Below, one piece after another: positions 24,778-33,748 of a stretch of 64,000 bases of DNA. The notes under the pieces were generated by a model. That model saw only the letters and a list, made by a program, of their open reading frames with translations. It ran no database searches and was not told the DNA's origin. This DNA is from Streptomyces fildesensis (lineage in GTDB: Bacteria; Actinomycetota; Actinomycetes; Streptomycetales; Streptomycetaceae): the NCBI RefSeq assembly GCF_016107395.1, contig NZ_JAAIKO010000022.1:1-64000 (forward strand). Direction: 5' to 3'. The position numbers and the translations under genes were made by a program. How positions within the stretch are numbered: position 1 is the stretch's first letter; each line of letters begins with the position of its first letter.

Positions 24778-26397
24778 ATGAGGAACCTGCGCGGCAACCC
24801 GTGGGCCACGCTGATCGTCATCTCGCTCGGCTACTTCATGACGCTGCTCGACCTGACGATCGTCAACATCGCCATCCCGGACGTGGTCGATGACCTGGGT
24901 GCCTCGCTCGATCAGATCCTGTGGGTCATCAACGGCTACACCCTGGTGCTCGCGGCGCTGCTGATCACCGCGGGACGCATCGGCGACCTGTGGGGCCCGC
25001 GCAGCACCTTCGCGGCCGGCGTCGTCCTGTTCACGCTCGCCTCGATGGCTTGCGGGTTCGCCACCGATCCGGGTCAGCTGATCGCGTTCCGGGCGGTGCA
25101 GGGGCTGGGGGCGGCGATCCTGATGCCGCAGACCCTAACCATCCTCACCCACAGCTTCCCGCCCGAGCGGCGCGGTACCGCCTTCGGGATCTGGGGCGCG
25201 GTGGCGGGCATCGCCGCGATCGCCGGGCCGACGGTGGGCGGTCTGCTCGTCACCGCGTTCGGCTGGCGGTGGATCTTCTTCATCAATCTGCCGATCGCGA
25301 TCGTCGTGCTGGCCGGAACGTTCGCGGTCGTCACCGAGGTCCGCGAGAGCAGATCGCGCCGGCTCGACCCGCTCGGCGTGCTGCTGATCACGCTGGCGCT
25401 GCTGGCGCTCTGCTACGGGCTGGTCGAGGGGCAGCGCTACGACTGGGGAACGGTGGTCTCGTTCATCAGCATTCCGCTGGTGCTCGGCGTCGGAGTGGTA
25501 CTCCTCGCCGTCTTCCTCGGGTTGCAAGCCCGCTCGCAGGAACGGGATCCGCTGATCCCGTTCGCCCTGTTCCGGGACCGCGACTACGCGCTGATGAACG
25601 TCGTCGGCGGTGCGGTCAACATCGGCATGCTCGGCTTCCTGCTGCTCTTCAACCTCTATCTGCAGTCGGTGGCCGGGATGAGCGCGCTGCGGGCGGGGCT
25701 CACCCTGGCGCCCGCCGCGATGGTGTCGATGGTCCTGGCGCCGTTGGCGGGGCGGCTGACCGACCGGATCGACGGCCGCTACATCCTGGTCTCCGGGCTG
25801 CTCCTGTTCGCGGCCGGGATGGGGTGGATGGCCGCGATCGCCCAACCGGACTCCCGCTGGTACCACTTCCTGCCCCCGCTGCTCGTCGCCGGAGCCGGCA
25901 TGGGCGGGACGTTCGCGCCGATGCCGACCATCGCGATGCGCGGGGTACGGCCCGAACTCAGCGGGGCGGCCTCCGGGGTCTTCAACTCCAACCGGCAGTT
26001 CGGCGCGGTCATCGGCACCGCGGCGGTCGGTGCGCTGCTGCAGAACCGGCTCGTCGCGTCGATCGGCGACCAGGCGAACAGCCGCTCCCTGGCGCTGCCG
26101 GAGCAGTACCGCGCCTCCTTCGTGTCGGGGCTGCGCTCCACCGCCGAACGCGGCCTCGAAGTCGGGGCGGGCAGCGCACCCCGGCCGCCGGCCGGGGTGC
26201 CCGCCGAGTTGGCCGGTCAACTCAGGGAGGCCGGGCGACAGGCCCTGGCCCACGGATTCATCGACGCGATGCACGCGACGATCGCCCTGCCCGTGGCCGT
26301 GACCGCGCTCGCCGCCCTCACCTGTCTGGCCGTCAAGAGGCCGGCCGTAAGGCCCGCCGTCGAAAAGGAAGACCGAAAGAAAGCGATGACGCAATGA
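24778..26397 (+). CDS. MFS transporter, DHA2 (14-helix) drug-efflux family
   Basis: A 539-aa EmrB/QacA-type exporter. Motif C-like and signature elements are LDLTIVNIAIPDV (helix 1), GRIGDLWGPR (motif A), RAVQGLGAAILMP (motif B) and GIWGAVAGIAAIAGPTVGGLL (motif C). It follows the MenD-like gene by 13 bases, and its TGA overlaps the methyltransferase ATG, so it is co-transcribed with the pathway genes. It probably exports the cluster product and gives self-resistance. Confidence 0.92.
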   Translation: MRNLRGNPWATLIVISLGYFMTLLDLTIVNIAIPDVVDDLGASLDQILWVINGYTLVLAALLITAGRIGDLWGPRSTFAAGVVLFTLASMACGFATDPGQLIAFRAVQGLGAAILMPQTLTILTHSFPPERRGTAFGIWGAVAGIAAIAGPTVGGLLVTAFGWRWIFFINLPIAIVVLAGTFAVVTEVRESRSRRLDPLGVLLITLALLALCYGLVEGQRYDWGTVVSFISIPLVLGVGVVLLAVFLGLQARSQERDPLIPFALFRDRDYALMNVVGGAVNIGMLGFLLLFNLYLQSVAGMSALRAGLTLAPAAMVSMVLAPLAGRLTDRIDGRYILVSGLLLFAAGMGWMAAIAQPDSRWYHFLPPLLVAGAGMGGTFAPMPTIAMRGVRPELSGAASGVFNSNRQFGAVIGTAAVGALLQNRLVASIGDQANSRSLALPEQYRASFVSGLRSTAERGLEVGAGSAPRPPAGVPAELAGQLREAGRQALAHGFIDAMHATIALPVAVTALAALTCLAVKRPAVRPAVEKEDRKKAMTQ

Positions 26398-27461
26398 GTG
26401 GCAATGACCGGACGCACGGCCCGGTGGACGAGGAATCGACGTCGGATCAGGAAAGGGCGGCCGCGAGCCGCAAACTGCTCGGTGCGCTCACCGGATCCTG
26501 GGTGGCACAGGCCTGTTATACGGCCGCAGCGCTCGGCATTTCCGACGTCCTGGCCGAAGGCCCCAAAGCGGCGGCGGAGATAGCCGCGGAATGCGATGCG
26601 CATCCGGACGGGGTGCACCGCATTCTGCGGGCGCTCGCCTCGGTCGGGATCTTCGAACAGGACGAGCAGGACAGGTTCTCGCTCATTCCGGTCTCCGCCC
26701 TGCTCCGCTCGGATGTGCCCAACTCGATGCGGAACAGCGCGATCATGCTCGGCGAGGAGGTGTTCCGCTCGTTCGGCGCGCTCGTGCACGCCGTACGCAC
26801 CGGAACGCCCGCCTTCGACGAGGTGCACGGCATGCCGATGTACACGTATCTGCAGGAGCACAAGGAGGTCGCCCGCACCTTCAACGCGGCGCTGGGCAGC
26901 CGCGGCGCGGTGCCCGCCGCGTTCGCGCAGTGCTCACTCAACGGTGTCCGCACGGTCGTGGACATCGGCGGCGGCAACGGGAACCTACTGGCCGAGGTGC
27001 TCACGGACCGCCCGGAACTGCACGGAGTGCTTCTCGAACTGCCCGAGGCGGTGAGCCAGGCCCGGCAGCGGCTGGAAGCAGCGGGCCTCACCGACCGGAC
27101 GACGCTCGTGGAGGGCAGCTTCTTCGAGGAGGTCCCCACCGGCGGCGACCTCTATCTGCTCTCCCGCTGTCTGCACAACTGGACCGACGAGAAGGCCCTG
27201 GCCATTCTGCGCACCACCCGCGCGGCCCTGCCGGCAGGCGGCCGCCTGGTGATCCTGGAGAAGATCATCCCCTCAGGACCCGGCCCCAGCCAGGCCAAGG
27301 TGTACGACCTGCTGATGCTGGCGATGGTCGAGGGCCGCAACAGGACGGGACCGGAGTACCGCGCGCTCGCCGAGAAAGCGGGCTTCGAGGTCACCGCCGT
27401 CCATCCGGCCCCGGCCACCGACCCCAACGGGGAAGGCGCCATCGAGGTCATTGCCGTCTGA
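26394..27461 (+). CDS. O-methyltransferase (acetylserotonin OMT-like)
   Basis: A 355-aa enzyme. The N-terminal winged-helix dimerisation domain (about 25-110, WVAQACYTAAALGISDVLAE...FEQDEQDRFSLIPVS) precedes a Rossmann SAM domain with VVDIGGGNGNLLAEVL, SRCLHNWTDEKAL and GRLVILEKII. The family methylates phenolic or enolic hydroxyls of polyketides and aromatic compounds. It is translationally coupled to the MFS gene. A phenol derived from the 4-hydroxyphenyl unit is a reasonable acceptor, inferred from the neighbours. Confidence 0.9.
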   Translation: MSGNDRTHGPVDEESTSDQERAAASRKLLGALTGSWVAQACYTAAALGISDVLAEGPKAAAEIAAECDAHPDGVHRILRALASVGIFEQDEQDRFSLIPVSALLRSDVPNSMRNSAIMLGEEVFRSFGALVHAVRTGTPAFDEVHGMPMYTYLQEHKEVARTFNAALGSRGAVPAAFAQCSLNGVRTVVDIGGGNGNLLAEVLTDRPELHGVLLELPEAVSQARQRLEAAGLTDRTTLVEGSFFEEVPTGGDLYLLSRCLHNWTDEKALAILRTTRAALPAGGRLVILEKIIPSGPGPSQAKVYDLLMLAMVEGRNRTGPEYRALAEKAGFEVTAVHPAPATDPNGEGAIEVIAV

Positions 27462-27662
27462 CGCGTGAGGAGTACTGCCCGTGATGTCCTGAGAAACCCA
27501 CCGGAACTCACCGCAATTCATCGATCGCCGAACCGCCGCCCGCACCGCGGCGGCTTCCGCGTTTTCCTCCCGGCGCAGAAAGCCAGGACTTCCGGACGGT
27601 GACACCGTGAGTTGGAAAAGATATTACCCGCATCCGAACCAAGTACTGAGAGACTGCAACTC

Positions 27663-28781
27663 GTGACCCAAGAACGCGCGTTATTGCACGTCAGGGATTT
27701 CGAAGAAGAGGCTCGCCGGCGCCTTTCCCCGCCGGTGTGGGACTATCTGGCCGGAGGCAGCGGCGATGAATCCGCCGTCCATGCCAACCAGGCCGTACTC
27801 GACCGGCTGGGACTGCATCCTCGGGTCCTCACCGGTACCGCCGGGCCCGACCTCGGCACCACTTTGCTGGGACGCCCGCTGCGGGTGCCACTCGGAGTGG
27901 CGCCGATGGCGCACCACCGGCTGTTCCACCCCGAGGGTGAGGTGGCCACCGCCCAGGGGGCGGGTTCCGCCGGCGCCCTGTTCATCGCCAGCATCTTCGC
28001 CAACCGGACACTGCAGGAGATGGCCGGCGCGGCGTCCGGACCGCTGTGGCTGCAGCTGTACTGGCTGCGCCGCCGCGACCAGTTGGAGAAGCTCGTCGCG
28101 AGCGCCGAGGAGGCCGGATTCGGCGCGCTGGTGCTCACGGTGGACGCCCCGGTGGTCGCCCGCAGACCGCGGGACCTGCGCAACGCGTTCTCGGTCCCCG
28201 CGGACGTACGTGCGGTCAACCTGGACTCCTCGGTCATGACCACCACCCATCGCGCCGTCGCCGGTACGTCGGCGCTCGCGGCACACTCCGCCGAGCAGTT
28301 CGACACCTCGGTGGGCTGGGCCGACCTGGCCTGGCTGCGCGGGCGCACCAAACTGCCGCTGCTCCTCAAGGGCGTACTGACCGCCCAGGACGCCCGGCTC
28401 GCGGTCGAGCACGGCATGGACGGCGTCGTCGTCTCCAACCACGGCGGCCGCCAACTGCCCGGCGCCGTCACGGCGGTGGCGGCGCTGCCCGAGATCGCCG
28501 CCGAAGTGCGCGGACGGTGCGCGGTGCTCGTGGACGGCGCCTTCCGCCACGGCTCCGACGTCCTCAAAGCGCTGGCGCTGGGCGCCGACACCGTCCTGAT
28601 CGGACGGCCCGCGCTGTGGGGTCTCACCTGCGGCGGGTCCACCGGGGTGGCGGCGGTACTCGGCCTGCTGCGCGACGAACTGGCCGAGGCGATGCTGCTC
28701 TGCGGTCTGCCGGAACTCAACCTGGTCGACCGGACGCTGCTCCATCCGCATGACCGGCCGCCCGGCGGCCGTCCCGCCTAG
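27663..28781 (+). CDS. hmo: 4-hydroxymandelate oxidase (FMN-dependent)
   Basis: A 372-aa member of the FMN-dependent alpha-hydroxyacid oxidase family. It oxidises 4-hydroxymandelate to 4-hydroxybenzoylformate in the 4-hydroxyphenylglycine pathway. It shows WDYLAGGSGDE, APMAHHRLFHPEGE, QLYWLRRRDQ and the active-site SNHGGRQLPGAV, with catalytic H260 and substrate-binding R263. The closest recalled relative is Hmo of glycopeptide clusters. GTG 27663 is chosen because the protein then begins like Hmo; the frame opens earlier at a TTG. Codon 7 (27681-27683) is TTA, implying bldA dependence. Its partners hmaS, pdh and hpgT lie in the leftward operon. Confidence 0.85.
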   Translation: MTQERALLHVRDFEEEARRRLSPPVWDYLAGGSGDESAVHANQAVLDRLGLHPRVLTGTAGPDLGTTLLGRPLRVPLGVAPMAHHRLFHPEGEVATAQGAGSAGALFIASIFANRTLQEMAGAASGPLWLQLYWLRRRDQLEKLVASAEEAGFGALVLTVDAPVVARRPRDLRNAFSVPADVRAVNLDSSVMTTTHRAVAGTSALAAHSAEQFDTSVGWADLAWLRGRTKLPLLLKGVLTAQDARLAVEHGMDGVVVSNHGGRQLPGAVTAVAALPEIAAEVRGRCAVLVDGAFRHGSDVLKALALGADTVLIGRPALWGLTCGGSTGVAAVLGLLRDELAEAMLLCGLPELNLVDRTLLHPHDRPPGGRPA

Positions 28782-28831
28782 GAACAGCGCCATCCGCCAG
28801 CGGACCAGTACTTTCACAACGGGGGAACACC

Positions 28832-29845
28832 GTGCACATCAGCAGTGACTCGACCGAACTTCTCGTCCAGCGCCGGGAGGCCATGGGCCTCACTCAGGAG
28901 GACCTGGCCCGGCGTACCGGGCTGAGCGTCCGCATGATCAGTGACCTGGAACGCGGGAGGACCCGCAAACCCCATCCCCGCTCCCTGCAACTCCTCACCA
29001 CCGCACTGGAGTTAGATCCGAGCGACATGGCGCGGCTCGCCTCCGGGCGAGCCCCCGACGGGGACCCCGCGGCGGTGCCCGGGCCGCCCGGCAAGCCCGT
29101 CGCCCAGGTGGTGGTCCCGCAGCAGATACCCATGGCGGCCCGCCACTTCGCCGGCCGGGACCGCGAGCTGCGCTCGCTCACCGCGCTGCTCGAACACCAG
29201 GGCCGGCACGCCGGTCTCGCCGTGATCGACGGCCCGCTGGGGGTGGGCAAGACCGCCCTCGCCGTGCGCTGGGCCCATCAGCACGCCGACCGCTTTCCGG
29301 ACGGCCAGCTCTATGTGAACCTGCGCGGCAGCACGCCCGCCCGGCTGGGGCCGGACGAGGCGATCGCGGACTTCCTCGACTCGCTCGGCGTGCAGCCGGA
29401 CCAGGTGCCCGCCGGGCTGCCCGCGCGGTCGGCGCTGCTGCGGAGCCTGCTGGCCGGCAAGCGGATGCTGCTGGTGCTGGACGACGCGCAGTCCGCGGAA
29501 CAGGTGTCGCCGCTGCTGCCGGGCGCCGCGGGGTGTCTGACGCTGGTGACCAGCCGCCGCAAGCTCGTCAGCCTGGTGGCTCATCACGGGGCGCACCCGG
29601 TCAGCCTCGATGTGCTCTCCTTCCAGGACGCCCGGGCCTCGCTGGAGGTGCTGCTCGGCCACAGCAGGGTGGTGGCCGAGGAGGAGGCGACGGCCGAGTT
29701 GATCAAAATCTGCCGCCGCTCCCCCCTCGCGCTGAGTACGGCCGGCGCGCACGCCGCCCTGCACCCGTCCATGCGGATCACCACCCTGGTCGCGCAACTG
29801 CCCGTCCAGCCAGGCCCGCACCTTCCCGGCGTGGAGCTCTTCTGA
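28832..29845 (+). CDS. Cluster regulator: XRE-type HTH with truncated NB-ARC domain
   Basis: A 337-aa protein. The N-terminal Cro/C1-type HTH (about 8-70, RREAMGLTQEDLARRTGLSVRMISDLERG) is followed by a linker and an NTPase domain with P-loop IDGPLGVGKTAL and Walker B LLVLDDAQ. It stops shortly after the RRSPLALSTAG (GLPLAL-like) motif. Relatives usually continue with TPR or WD repeats; here the C-terminal sensor is missing, either a natural short form or a truncation. The GTG start has GGGGGAAC upstream. Codon 61 (29012-29014) is TTA, so expression should depend on bldA. As the only regulator inside the cluster it is the likely pathway switch. Confidence 0.82.
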   Translation: MHISSDSTELLVQRREAMGLTQEDLARRTGLSVRMISDLERGRTRKPHPRSLQLLTTALELDPSDMARLASGRAPDGDPAAVPGPPGKPVAQVVVPQQIPMAARHFAGRDRELRSLTALLEHQGRHAGLAVIDGPLGVGKTALAVRWAHQHADRFPDGQLYVNLRGSTPARLGPDEAIADFLDSLGVQPDQVPAGLPARSALLRSLLAGKRMLLVLDDAQSAEQVSPLLPGAAGCLTLVTSRRKLVSLVAHHGAHPVSLDVLSFQDARASLEVLLGHSRVVAEEEATAELIKICRRSPLALSTAGAHAALHPSMRITTLVAQLPVQPGPHLPGVELF

Positions 29846-29899
29846 CCCCCGCCCTCCGACCTCGAGCCACCGGTCCCGCCGTCGCGCCCGGCCGTACGG

Positions 29900-30736
29900 T
29901 CAGACGGGGGTGAGCAGCGACCCGAACGCCGAGGCGAGCCAGGGCTTCCGTCCCCCGGCGACGATCCGGCCGCGCAGCACCTGGCCCCACTGTCCGACCC
30001 GGCCGTAGCCCATCAGCACGAAGGCCGCCGGGTCGGCGGTGATCCGGCAGTCCGCGCGGGCGCCCGCCGGGGTCACCTCGGCCGTCCCGTCGTCCACCGC
30101 GAACCGGTATCCCGGGCCGCCGCGGAAGCGCAGCTCGTACGCGATGTGCATCCCGGCGGCCCGCTTCCGGTCGACGTACTCCGGGGCCATGGCGAGCACG
30201 CCCTCGACGATCAGCAGCGCGTCCCGGCGGTCCACCGGCCAGGGCGTCCGCCGGGCGCGGGCGATGTCCAGGCCGTGGACGACCTGTTCTCCGAGCAGGG
30301 TCGCCGCCATCACCGGCACGGTCATGTGCAGGCCGTTGGTGGTGAGGACGGGTTCGTCCGGGCGGCGGCGGCCGGCCGCCGCACCGAAGTCGGCGGCCGC
30401 CGACTCCAGCAGGTCCGCGAGCACCTTCGGGTCCCGCTCGGGGAACCCGGCGAGCAGATGGGTATTGGCGGCGGCGTTCAGCTCGCCCGGGGTCACTCCC
30501 GGCCCGGTGGGCAGGACGTCCAGCACGGTGCGGGCGTCCAGTTCGCCGCCGGCGAAGCCCGCGTAGTGCTGGAGCTCCACGACGAGATGGGCGGCGGTCT
30601 CACCGATGGTCCACGCCAGGCCCGGCACGGGCGCGCCGGGCTCCGGCACGGTCCGCAGCAGCGCGGCCGTGCGGGCCGCGGCCCGCCGCAGGTCTTCCGG
30701 GGTCGTGGTGAAGTCGGGGAACATCCGCGTCACCAC
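29900..30736 (-). CDS. DinB-like / maleylpyruvate-isomerase-family protein with SCP2-like domain
   Basis: A 278-aa protein. The N-terminal mycothiol-dependent maleylpyruvate isomerase (DinB fold) domain has WTIGETAAHLVVELQHY and GEQVVHGLDIARA, placing three His as possible metal ligands. A C-terminal sterol-carrier-like segment (YELRFRGGPGYRFAVDDGTAEV) follows. It is the last gene of the leftward operon, its start overlapping the stop of another DinB-like gene. The family uses mycothiol and divalent metal to isomerise or transfer thiol; the role in this cluster is unknown. Confidence 0.8.
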   Translation of the reverse strand: MVTRMFPDFTTTPEDLRRAAARTAALLRTVPEPGAPVPGLAWTIGETAAHLVVELQHYAGFAGGELDARTVLDVLPTGPGVTPGELNAAANTHLLAGFPERDPKVLADLLESAAADFGAAAGRRRPDEPVLTTNGLHMTVPVMAATLLGEQVVHGLDIARARRTPWPVDRRDALLIVEGVLAMAPEYVDRKRAAGMHIAYELRFRGGPGYRFAVDDGTAEVTPAGARADCRITADPAAFVLMGYGRVGQWGQVLRGRIVAGGRKPWLASAFGSLLTPV

Positions 30737-31476
30737 ACCCGCAGCCGGCGCAGCAGCGCCGCCTGCTCCGGATCGCCGTACGCGGTGACGTCCAGTTCCT
30801 CCCAGCTGCCGCGCTGGGTGATCCAGCGGACGAACGAGGTGGTGTCGCCGGCGACCCGCAGCGTCCGGCCGCCGGCCCCCAGCTTGATGGTGCGGCCGCC
30901 GGGCCCGTCGAGCACCAGGTCGGCCGAGCCCGAGAGCCCGGCGAGCAGCTCCCGGTTCTGCTGCGGCAGGGCCGCCTCGATCCAGTCGATCGCGGCCGTG
31001 AGCCGCAGCTCGTCGGAGGGTGGCGGCGTCCCGGTCAGCGGGCCGCGCGGAGCGAACAGGTCGGCGCGGATGTGGGTGTAGTGGTCGAAGGCGAAGGCGT
31101 TGGGCAGCAGCGCCGCCGGATGCGTCCCGAGGTCACCGAGGTCCAGCTGCCGGTCGACGGCCGCGAGGCGCTCCAGCGCCCCGATGGCCTGGGTGCTGAC
31201 CGACGCGTAGTCCCGTACGACCTGGGCGGCCGACCAGGAGCGCCGGAACTCCACATGGACGTCCTGCGCCCGCTCGGTCGCGAGGCCCGCGGTGTCGGGC
31301 AGCGTCCCCGGAGCGACCACCGAGGTGAACAGTGCGCCCATGTGCGCCACGACATCCTGTACGGACCAGCCGGGGCAGCCGCTCTCCGTCTTCCAGTCCG
31401 CCTCGCACAGGCCCGCGCAGAGATCGAGAAGTGCGCTGCGGTCCGCCCATAATGCCTCTGTCGCTTGCGTCGGCAC
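30730..31476 (-). CDS. DinB-like / maleylpyruvate-isomerase-family protein
   Basis: A 248-aa DinB-fold protein. CPGWSVQDVVAHMGALF provides the first metal His. NAFAFDHYTHIRADLFAPRGPL holds the second and third (DHYTHIR), and a C-terminal strand-rich part follows. It is paralogous to the next gene but not closely similar. GTG 31476 has AGGAGG five bases upstream, the best site in the open frame. It is part of the leftward operon. Metal- and mycothiol-dependent isomerisation or detoxification of a quinone or acryloyl intermediate is possible but unproven. Confidence 0.8.
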   Translation of the reverse strand: MPTQATEALWADRSALLDLCAGLCEADWKTESGCPGWSVQDVVAHMGALFTSVVAPGTLPDTAGLATERAQDVHVEFRRSWSAAQVVRDYASVSTQAIGALERLAAVDRQLDLGDLGTHPAALLPNAFAFDHYTHIRADLFAPRGPLTGTPPPSDELRLTAAIDWIEAALPQQNRELLAGLSGSADLVLDGPGGRTIKLGAGGRTLRVAGDTTSFVRWITQRGSWEELDVTAYGDPEQAALLRRLRVW

Positions 31477-31559
31477 GTCGTCCTCCTGGTGGGATTCAGC
31501 GGGAGTCATGTGAAGTTCCGTCGCTGCTGGCTGAAGTGACGTGACCTCAATGATGGCTG

Positions 31560-32348
31560 TCAGGCACGGACTTCCGCGAGGATGCCGTCCCACAGCCGGA
31601 CCCGGGCGTCGAGTGCCCCGTTGATGGCCTCCTCGCACTCCGCCCACTTGTCCTGGTCGTCGCCGCACAGATCGGCGAGCATCTGCATGGCCATCGGGGT
31701 GTGTTCCTCGCCGTCCACCTCGATGTGCCGTTCCAGATAGTCGACAAAGGAACCGAGCCGGTTGCCCTGGTCGCGGTTGACGGCGACCACCTTGTCGAAC
31801 ATGTCCGGAATCAGATCCTCGCGGCCGAAGGCGAAGGCCGCCGCCTGGCAGTGCACCGGGGAGTTCTCGATGAACTCCCAGGTCTTCGTGGCGAATTCGA
31901 TGGACGAGGCGGGCGCGCCCGCCTCCTTCAGGGACGGCAGCACCGGCTTGCCCTCGCGCAGCAGCGCCACCAGGGAGTCGATCGGCCCGGTGTCGGCGCC
32001 CGCCTCGGCCATGCCCTGCAGATAGAGCTCGAAGTGGCTGATGAAGCCCTCGCCGATCTCGTCGCTCTCCTCGACCAGCACGATGTCGTTGATGAGCCGC
32101 CGGCTCGCGGCCGGGCCGCTCGGGATCCACGGCACGGAGACGCAGGTCAGGTTCCGCTGCAGCGACTTCAGCAGGGACATGAAGTCCCAGACGGCGAAGA
32201 CGTGGTGCTCCATGAACGTGACCACCGCGCCCAGGCTGTCCAGGCTGTGGTAGACGGGGTGGCCGACCACCCGGCTGCGGGCGCCTTCCACGGCCTGCTC
32301 AAGGCGGGCGATGCCGGGGTTGTCGATTTCCCAGTCGTAGCGTGACAT
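31560..32348 (-). CDS. DUF3050-like heme-oxygenase-fold protein, candidate non-haem iron oxidase
   Basis: A 262-aa all-helical protein. VYHSLDSLGAVVTFMEHHVFAVWDFM, VPWIPSGPAASRRLINDIVLVEES and HCQAAAFAFGRED resemble the DUF3050 family. Carboxylate/His pairs (MEHH; LVEESDE with ISHFE; YLERHIEVDGEEH) are placed as in heme-oxygenase-like di-iron oxidases such as UndA and SznF. The ATG has GGAGG five bases upstream. It sits between the acyltransferase and DinB genes of the operon. If it binds iron it could perform an N- or C-oxidation or an oxidative decarboxylation of a carrier-bound or free intermediate. Family placement is moderately secure; chemistry is inferred. Confidence 0.7.
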   Translation of the reverse strand: MSRYDWEIDNPGIARLEQAVEGARSRVVGHPVYHSLDSLGAVVTFMEHHVFAVWDFMSLLKSLQRNLTCVSVPWIPSGPAASRRLINDIVLVEESDEIGEGFISHFELYLQGMAEAGADTGPIDSLVALLREGKPVLPSLKEAGAPASSIEFATKTWEFIENSPVHCQAAAFAFGREDLIPDMFDKVVAVNRDQGNRLGSFVDYLERHIEVDGEEHTPMAMQMLADLCGDDQDKWAECEEAINGALDARVRLWDGILAEVRA

Positions 32349-32447
32349 CTGTTCCTCCAGAGTGGGACAACTCGTGAGACCGCCGGGACTCTTGGGTTCC
32401 CGGAGCATGTGGGCGCCGGGGATCCGGGCTCTTCCGGATCCACGGAT

Positions 32448-33707
32448 TCAGCTGAACAGCGCGCCGGGCCAGGCGACGTCCGCACCGTGCGTGTACGCCT
32501 CGGCCGCCGAGCGCAGGAACCGGTCGGGGCCGCCCTCACCGCGCCGCACCGACTCGATCACCCGGCCGTCCGGCACGTCGCGGAGCGTGCGCTGCACTCC
32601 CCGCACCAGCACGGGGTGCGGGCTGCTCTCCACGAACCGCAGATGGCCGTCGTCCGCCGCGGCGCGCACCGCGGACTCGAAGCGCACCGTGCGGCGCAGG
32701 TTCCGGAACCAGTAGTCGGCATCCAGTTCGGTGCCGTCGATACGGCCCGCGGCCACCGACGAGTAGTAGGGGATCCGGCCGGGGCCGGGGGCCACGCCGG
32801 CGATGCCGGCGAGCAGCTCGTCGCGGATCTCGTCGATCTGCGGCGAGTGGGAGGGGTAGTCGACCTTCACCATCCGGGCCCGGACGCCTTCCTCCGCGCA
32901 CCGCTGGACCAGTTCCTCCAGGGCGGGCACATCGCCGGAGACGACCAGGTTGCCGGGGCCGTTCTCGGCGGCGAGCGCCAGCCGCGCCGAGTGCTCCGCC
33001 ACGTACCGCTCGACCCACTCGTACGGCATCGGCACCGAGAGCATCCCGCCGCGCCCGGTCAGCTTCCGCAGGACGCGCCCGCGCATCACCACGATGCGTA
33101 CGGCGTCCTGGAGGCTGAGGATCCCGGCGACGTGCGCGGCGGCGATCTCGCCCTGCGAGTGACCGATCACGGCCGTCGGGACGACACCGTACGACTCCCA
33201 CTGCGCGGCCAGCGACACCATCATCGCGAACAGCGCGGGCTGCACCACGTCGACCCGTTCAAAACCCGGCGCGCCCTCCGCGCCCGCCATGGCGTCGAGG
33301 AGGTTCCAGTCGTTCCACCGGCCCAGTTCGGCGGCCACGGCGTCGAGCCGGTCGTGGAAGACCTCCGACTTCGCGTACAGCTCCGTCGCCATGCCCGGCC
33401 ACTGGGAGCCCTGGCCGGGGAAGACGAAGGCCGTTCCGGCGCCGGTAACGGCCTGTCCGGTGACGAGGTGGTCGGCGGGCCGGCCGGCGGCCAGCGCGGA
33501 CAGGCCGTCGAGCAGCCCGGCCTGGTCCTCCGCGAGCACCACGGCGCGGTGCGGCCCGGCGGGGCTGCCGGCCAGACCGCGCGCCGCCTGGGCCGGGGAC
33601 ACCCCCGGGTCGGCGGTGAGCTTCGCGACGAGCTCGCGGGCCAGTGCGCCGAGCGCGTCGGGCGACTGGGCGCCGAGCGGACAGGGAACGGTGCGGGTGG
33701 CGTGCAA
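32448..33707 (-). CDS. Free-standing acyltransferase resembling a modular-PKS AT domain
   Basis: A 419-aa acyltransferase. It keeps the KS-AT linker (about 1-90) and post-AT segment of type I PKSs, unlike the roughly 310-aa FabD. FVFPGQGSQWPGM begins the AT core; the nucleophile is S184 in GHSQGE. Two specificity signatures favour methylmalonyl- or other alkylmalonyl-CoA: RVDVVQP at 151-157, and YPSH at 284-287 where malonyl ATs have HAFH and methylmalonyl ATs YASH. Start is TTG 33707, with GGGAGGA four bases upstream. It presumably acts in trans on the cluster ACP, supplying the extender for the FabF-like enzyme. Confidence 0.85.
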   Translation of the reverse strand: MHATRTVPCPLGAQSPDALGALARELVAKLTADPGVSPAQAARGLAGSPAGPHRAVVLAEDQAGLLDGLSALAAGRPADHLVTGQAVTGAGTAFVFPGQGSQWPGMATELYAKSEVFHDRLDAVAAELGRWNDWNLLDAMAGAEGAPGFERVDVVQPALFAMMVSLAAQWESYGVVPTAVIGHSQGEIAAAHVAGILSLQDAVRIVVMRGRVLRKLTGRGGMLSVPMPYEWVERYVAEHSARLALAAENGPGNLVVSGDVPALEELVQRCAEEGVRARMVKVDYPSHSPQIDEIRDELLAGIAGVAPGPGRIPYYSSVAAGRIDGTELDADYWFRNLRRTVRFESAVRAAADDGHLRFVESSPHPVLVRGVQRTLRDVPDGRVIESVRRGEGGPDRFLRSAAEAYTHGADVAWPGALFS

Positions 33708-33748
33708 GGGGTCCTCCCCCGGTCGTCTGCGGTTTCCAAGAGCTGACG

